Shown in pieces: positions 13,738 through 16,682 of a stretch of 16,682 nt of DNA. Within the stretch, counting starts at the first letter, position 1. Every line of letters begins with the position of its first letter. Source of the DNA: an uncultured Brachyspira sp. Lineage in GTDB: Bacteria; Spirochaetota; Brachyspiria; Brachyspirales; Brachyspiraceae. The stretch lies in the NCBI RefSeq assembly GCF_949287625.1, contig NZ_CASEGO010000119.1, positions 1-16,682 on the forward strand, in the 5' to 3' direction. The notes under the pieces were generated by a model. It was not told the origin of the DNA. It searched no databases and saw nothing but the letters and a program-made list of their open reading frames with translations. The position numbers and the translations under genes were made by a program.

Positions 13738-13765
13738 AGTATATATAAAAAATATTAAATATCAA
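13738..13765 (-). promoter_or_regulatory. Promoter of the 398-aa gene
   Basis: On the minus strand, TTGATA (13765-13760), 16-bp spacer, TATACT (13743-13738), about 40 bp upstream of the ATG. It corresponds to the promoter at 12386-12413 in the other direct-repeat copy. Confidence 0.5.
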
Positions 13766-13836
13766 TAATAAATAATATATTTTTATAAAAAACAAAAAAA
13801 TAAAGACTGTAATATTTACAGCCTTTATTTATAATT
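13757..13836. repeat. Direct repeat right of the 398-aa gene
   Basis: Partner of 12405-12484, lying between ligA and the 398-aa gene. It contains the ligA terminator and the -35 box of the 398-aa gene. Confidence 0.8.
13789..13826 (-). terminator. Rho-independent terminator of ligA
   Basis: In minus-strand RNA, 13826-13816 pairs with 13812-13802 over 11 bp (one G-U wobble), with a three-base loop and a long U-rich run. It differs from the terminator at 12440-12474 at stem sites that still allow pairing, so the hairpin is conserved. Confidence 0.8.
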
Positions 13837-13856
13837 GATTATTTTTATTTAATATT

Positions 13857-15848
13857 TTAGCTATTAGCAATCTTTATAAACTCATCAGCTTCCATTATAT
13901 CTATACCTAAATCCTGAGCTTTCTTAAGTTTGCTTCCAGCTTTTTCACCTACTATTAAAATGTCAGTATTTTTTGATACCGCAGACTGAACAGTTGCTCC
14001 CAATCTCTCGGCAGCCTCTTTTGCTGAAGTCCTTGTAAAACCTTCTATTGAGCCTGTTATTACAACGTTCTTTCCTGTTAATGGAGATTCCACTGTTACA
14101 ACTTTTTCAAATACTGGATTAACTCCTGCCGCAAGTAAATCATCTATCAATTTTAATGTCTTTTCATTATGAAGAAAATCATAAATACTTTTAGCACTTA
14201 TTTCCCCTATGCCTTCAATATTTTGTAAGTCTTCAATAGTAGCTTTTTTGAAATTGTCTATTGAAGTAAAATATTTAGCTAGTAAGTCCGCAGTAGTTTC
14301 ACCAACCTGACGAATACCCAAAGCATATATAAATCTTTTTAATGTAGTGTTTTTGCTGTTTTCAATGGATTCAAGCATGTAGCTTGCTAATTTTTCGCCC
14401 ATTCTTTCAAACTTAAATAAATCATCTCTTGTTATTTTATAAAGATCTGCTGGAGTTTTTACAAGACCGCTTTTTGTAAATACAGCAATCCATTCTTTAC
14501 CTATTCGCTCCATATTCATAGCAGGCTTTGAAACGAAATACTCTATATATCTTTTAATCTTACTTGGACACTCTTCATTGATGCATCTTACTATTACATC
14601 GCCGTCAGTTACAGCAGTATCACCTCCGCATACTGGACATTTTTTAGGAAACTCAAAAGGCTTGCTGTCTTTAGGGCGTTTTTCTAATACTACTCTTGTA
14701 ATCTTTGGTATAACATCGCCGGAACGTATAACTACAACAGTATCTCCTATTCTTATGTCTTTTGATTTTATTTCATTAGGATTATGAAGTGTAACATTTG
14801 AAACGGTAACGCCTCCAACCTGTACAGGCTCTAATTTAGCAACTGGTGTTAATGCCCCAGTGCGTCCGACCTGAACTTCTATATTTTTTAAAACTGTTTC
14901 TTTCTCTTCGGGTTTGAATTTAAAAGCTACTGCAAATCTTGGAGCACGTGATAAAAATCCCAATTTCTCCTGATACTTCACATCATCAACTTTTATTACA
15001 AGCCCGTCAATCTCATAATCCATTTTGCTTCTTTTTTCCTGTATATCGTAGTAAGTTTCCAATACTTTTTTAGCATCAATATTTGCATGAACTCCTTCTA
15101 CTGTAAATCCTAAATCGGATAAGAACTCCATTGATTTATATTCATTAGTTAAATCAAAATCTTTATAATTAGCTATTTGATATGCAAAGAATTTTAATCT
15201 TCTTTTTTTACTTTCTGCACTGTCTAATTGTCTTAATCCGCCTGATGCAGCATTTCTTGCATTGGCAAAAGGTATCTCTTCAAGCTCCTCTCTCTCTTTA
15301 TTTAAAGCTTCAAAATCTTTTTTTGTTATTAATGCTTCTCCTCTTACAATGAGTTTATTTTTCTCTTTTATGCTTTTAGGAACATTACTCATCATCTTAA
15401 CATTATTAGTAACATTCTCCCCGACTTGTCCGTCCCCTCTTGTGCTTGCCACTGTGAGTTTTCCTTTTTCGTAAATAAGCTCTAAAGCAAGCCCGTCAAA
15501 TTTATTTTCTACAGTGTATTTAATATTACTAGCATCAAGTTCTCTTTGCATTCTATTATCAAAGTCTAAAAACTCCTCTTCATTCATAACATTAGAAAGC
15601 GAATACATTGCAATAGGGTGTTCAAACTTCTCAAACTTTTCTAATATAGTGCCTCCCACTTTATTTGTAGGGCTGTCATCTTTTTTTAATTCTGGAAACT
15701 CCCTTTCAAGATTTTCTAATTCTCTGAAAAGTTTATCATATTCATAGTCTTCTATTTCAGGGTTGTCATCTGTATAATAAAGTTTATTATGGTAATTAAT
15801 AGTTTCTGTTAATTGTTTTATTCTTTGTTTAGCTTCTTCTTTATTCAT
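13857..15848 (-). CDS. ligA: NAD-dependent DNA ligase
   Basis: Seals nicks in replication and repair with NAD+ as AMP donor; essential in most bacteria. At 663 aa it is full length with all domains. An Ia domain (about 1-70) begins with the YY/D region that binds NMN. The adenylation domain has ENKFDGLA (114-121) with the AMP-lysine at 116, STRGDGQVGENVT (135-147), and EIDGLVIKVD (279-288). An OB fold (about 315-400) follows. The zinc finger uses Cys404, 407, 422 and 427. The helix-hairpin-helix region is about 470-580, with GIRQVGE and IEGIGE. The BRCT domain (588-663) begins SPLTGKNVVITGS. The ATG is preceded by AAGGA at about 7 bp. A 64-aa gene ends 37 bp upstream and is probably co-transcribed, from the promoter at 16110-16137. 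A terminator follows at 13789-13826. Confidence 0.97.
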   Translation of the reverse strand: MNKEEAKQRIKQLTETINYHNKLYYTDDNPEIEDYEYDKLFRELENLEREFPELKKDDSPTNKVGGTILEKFEKFEHPIAMYSLSNVMNEEEFLDFDNRMQRELDASNIKYTVENKFDGLALELIYEKGKLTVASTRGDGQVGENVTNNVKMMSNVPKSIKEKNKLIVRGEALITKKDFEALNKEREELEEIPFANARNAASGGLRQLDSAESKKRRLKFFAYQIANYKDFDLTNEYKSMEFLSDLGFTVEGVHANIDAKKVLETYYDIQEKRSKMDYEIDGLVIKVDDVKYQEKLGFLSRAPRFAVAFKFKPEEKETVLKNIEVQVGRTGALTPVAKLEPVQVGGVTVSNVTLHNPNEIKSKDIRIGDTVVVIRSGDVIPKITRVVLEKRPKDSKPFEFPKKCPVCGGDTAVTDGDVIVRCINEECPSKIKRYIEYFVSKPAMNMERIGKEWIAVFTKSGLVKTPADLYKITRDDLFKFERMGEKLASYMLESIENSKNTTLKRFIYALGIRQVGETTADLLAKYFTSIDNFKKATIEDLQNIEGIGEISAKSIYDFLHNEKTLKLIDDLLAAGVNPVFEKVVTVESPLTGKNVVITGSIEGFTRTSAKEAAERLGATVQSAVSKNTDILIVGEKAGSKLKKAQDLGIDIMEADEFIKIANS

Positions 15849-15885
15849 ATTTATTCCTTAATAAAAATATTTAATTTATATAAAT

Positions 15886-16080
15886 TTATTTTTTTATTTT
15901 ATGTCTTATTATTAAATCTTCAAACATTGTTTTTATAAATTTGTACCCATCTTCTGTGTGTTCATCTAAATTTATTTCTTTTTCTTGCTGTTTTCCATCA
16001 TCTGATTTTATAACTTCAACTAATTTAACTTTGCCGTTTTTTAATAATTCATCTAATTTAAATTTATAGTTTTTATCCAT
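15886..16080 (-). CDS. Hypothetical small charged protein upstream of ligA (64 aa)
   Basis: I do not recognise this protein. It is short and charged, without a membrane segment. The first half could form beta strands (FKLDELLKNGKVKLVEVIKS) and the second half a helix (YKFIKTMFEDLIIRH). The gene is credible because AGAGG lies about 7 bp before the ATG, a good promoter lies at 16110-16137, and its stop is only 37 bp from the ligA start. It is the likely first gene of a two-gene operon with ligA. No functional link to ligation can be shown from the sequence. Confidence 0.65.
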   Translation of the reverse strand: MDKNYKFKLDELLKNGKVKLVEVIKSDDGKQQEKEINLDEHTEDGYKFIKTMFEDLIIRHKIKK

Positions 16081-16109
16081 TAAAAAACCTCTATATTCTA
16101 ATTTGTATT

Positions 16110-16137
16110 ATTATAATATAAAATGGCTTGAATTCAA
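16110..16137 (-). promoter_or_regulatory. Promoter of the 64-aa gene/ligA operon
   Basis: On the minus strand, TTGAAT (16137-16132), 16-bp spacer, TATAAT (16115-16110), about 30 bp upstream of the ATG at 16080. The rest of the 246-bp divergent gap is A+T-rich. A weak plus-strand pair ATGACA (16259-16264)/TATATT (16281-16286) could serve the gene at 16327. Confidence 0.55.
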
Positions 16138-16326
16138 TACTTAAATTTAGTATATAAATATAATATTATAACTTCTTACTACACTCAAAAAATATAGAAA
16201 ATATTGACCAATATAAGAATATAAAGAGATTAAAAAATATTAAACATATATAAAGATTATGACAATTTCTGACGCATTCATATATTATAATAATAATATT
16301 GAATAAATATTTAAGGAGTATATTTT

Positions 16327-16563
16327 ATGGATATTTTTGAAATTATAATGAATGCAATTGATGATTTTGATGAAGTATTTGAAAATGTTTTAGAGGCATT
16401 GAATAACAAAATAGATGGAAAAAGAATAGATAGTGATAATGATGCAGAAGAAATTGAAGATAATGAAGAAAGTAATATTATAGATATATCAGCAGAATAC
16501 ATTTCAGAAGAAGATATTGATGATTCAAATAAAATACATATAGGAAAAATAGATGATAATTAA
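16327..16563 (+). CDS. Hypothetical very acidic small protein (78 aa)
   Basis: I do not recognise this protein. About a third of its residues are Asp or Glu (27 acidic against 5 Lys/Arg). The first 28 residues could form an amphipathic helix (MDIFEIIMNAIDDFDEVFEN), and the rest is acidic and probably disordered (DNDAEEIEDNEESN). No membrane segment. The gene is supported by an AAGGAG site 9 bp before the ATG and is divergent from the ligA operon. A promoter-like motif in a dispersed repeat just downstream points back into it on the other strand. A DNA-mimic or ion-binding role is possible for so acidic a protein, but nothing in the sequence proves it. Confidence 0.65.
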   Translation: MDIFEIIMNAIDDFDEVFENVLEALNNKIDGKRIDSDNDAEEIEDNEESNIIDISAEYISEEDIDDSNKIHIGKIDDN

Positions 16564-16586
16564 AAATTAATTAGCGTAAAAAAATA

Positions 16587-16615
16587 TATATACCTAAACA
16601 AATACAGTTTGTCAA
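16587..16615 (-). promoter_or_regulatory. Promoter-like motif convergent with the acidic-protein gene
   Basis: On the minus strand, TTGACA (16615-16610), 17-bp spacer with the perfect dyad ACAAA-CTGTA-TTTGT, TATATA (16592-16587). It is the third copy of the motif at 201-229 and 3137-3165. If active it would transcribe antisense to 16327-16563. Confidence 0.5.
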
Positions 16616-16682
16616 AAAATAAATTTTTTAAATTTTGATATTTGCGGGGCTTTGCCCCACACCCCAGTTCTTTTGTTGGCAC
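16587..16682 (-). repeat. Right-edge dispersed intergenic repeat (copy C, truncated by the window)
   Basis: The reverse complement reads GTGCCAACAAAAGAACTGGG, then GGGGC-AAA-GCCCC (a 5-bp hairpin), GCAAATAT, an A/T tract, and the promoter-like motif. This is the same order of blocks as copy A (86-229), in inverted orientation. It runs off the end of the window, so the outer hairpin arm is not visible here. Confidence 0.7.

Noticed and set aside
15580..15600. LigA SLSN in place of SLDN as an active-site oddity
   Set aside because: Other bacterial LigA proteins also carry SLGN or SLSN here, so it is not unusual.
16311..16502. Minus-strand Ser/Ile-rich ORF opposite the acidic gene
   Set aside because: Its composition is the mirror of the acidic protein, and the plus-strand gene has the ribosome-binding site.

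Overview
The very low G+C content, the spirochaete-like gene set and the short G+C-rich dispersed repeats in the intergenic gaps point to a Brachyspira chromosome. The genus call rests on recognition, not on a database search. No rRNA, tRNA, CRISPR array, transposase or phage structural gene was seen.

Layout. 1-448 is intergenic, with a hairpin-rich dispersed repeat that ends in a consensus-like promoter. 449-2065 encodes an N6-adenine DNA methyltransferase with no visible nuclease partner. It converges on ddl (D-Ala-D-Ala ligase, minus strand). A long gap follows, then an ankyrin-repeat lipoprotein (minus). Divergent from that is a two-gene unit (plus): a YkvA/DUF1232 membrane protein and a small macrodomain-like protein. 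5582-6030 holds a dispersed repeat and an inverted partial copy of it. 6031-10945 holds two tandem paralogous membrane enzymes of the LtaS/sulfatase-like type (799 and 726 aa). They are separated by a small leader ORF built almost entirely of about 25 copies of a 7-bp tandem repeat. A TalC-type transaldolase with a clear promoter and terminator follows. A second copy of the 5.6-kb dispersed repeat lies behind it in inverted orientation. The right part, mostly minus strand, carries a 64-aa protein and ligA, then a 398-aa uncharacterised helical membrane protein bracketed by near-identical promoter/terminator direct repeats, then an 89-aa basic protein. At the far right is a 78-aa very acidic protein (plus), followed by a truncated inverted copy of the left-edge repeat.

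How it fits together. Housekeeping functions (ddl, tal, ligA) alternate with accessory genes. The most interesting locus is the tandem pair of envelope-modifying enzymes. The heptamer tract between them has a unit length that is not a multiple of three. The leader ORF has its own ribosome-binding site and, in the present repeat number, ends immediately before the ATG of the second enzyme. In the other two phases it would stop roughly 85-100 bp earlier. This is the architecture expected of a phase-variable switch working through translational coupling. That interpretation is inference; the repeat, the frames and the junction are read directly from the sequence.

Three kinds of repeated non-coding DNA also stand out: a composite element of about 200 bp (5631-5833 and 11803-12002, plus a partial inverted copy at 5861-5965); a promoter-like 29-bp motif with a conserved spacer dyad, present three times; and the direct repeats around the 398-aa gene.
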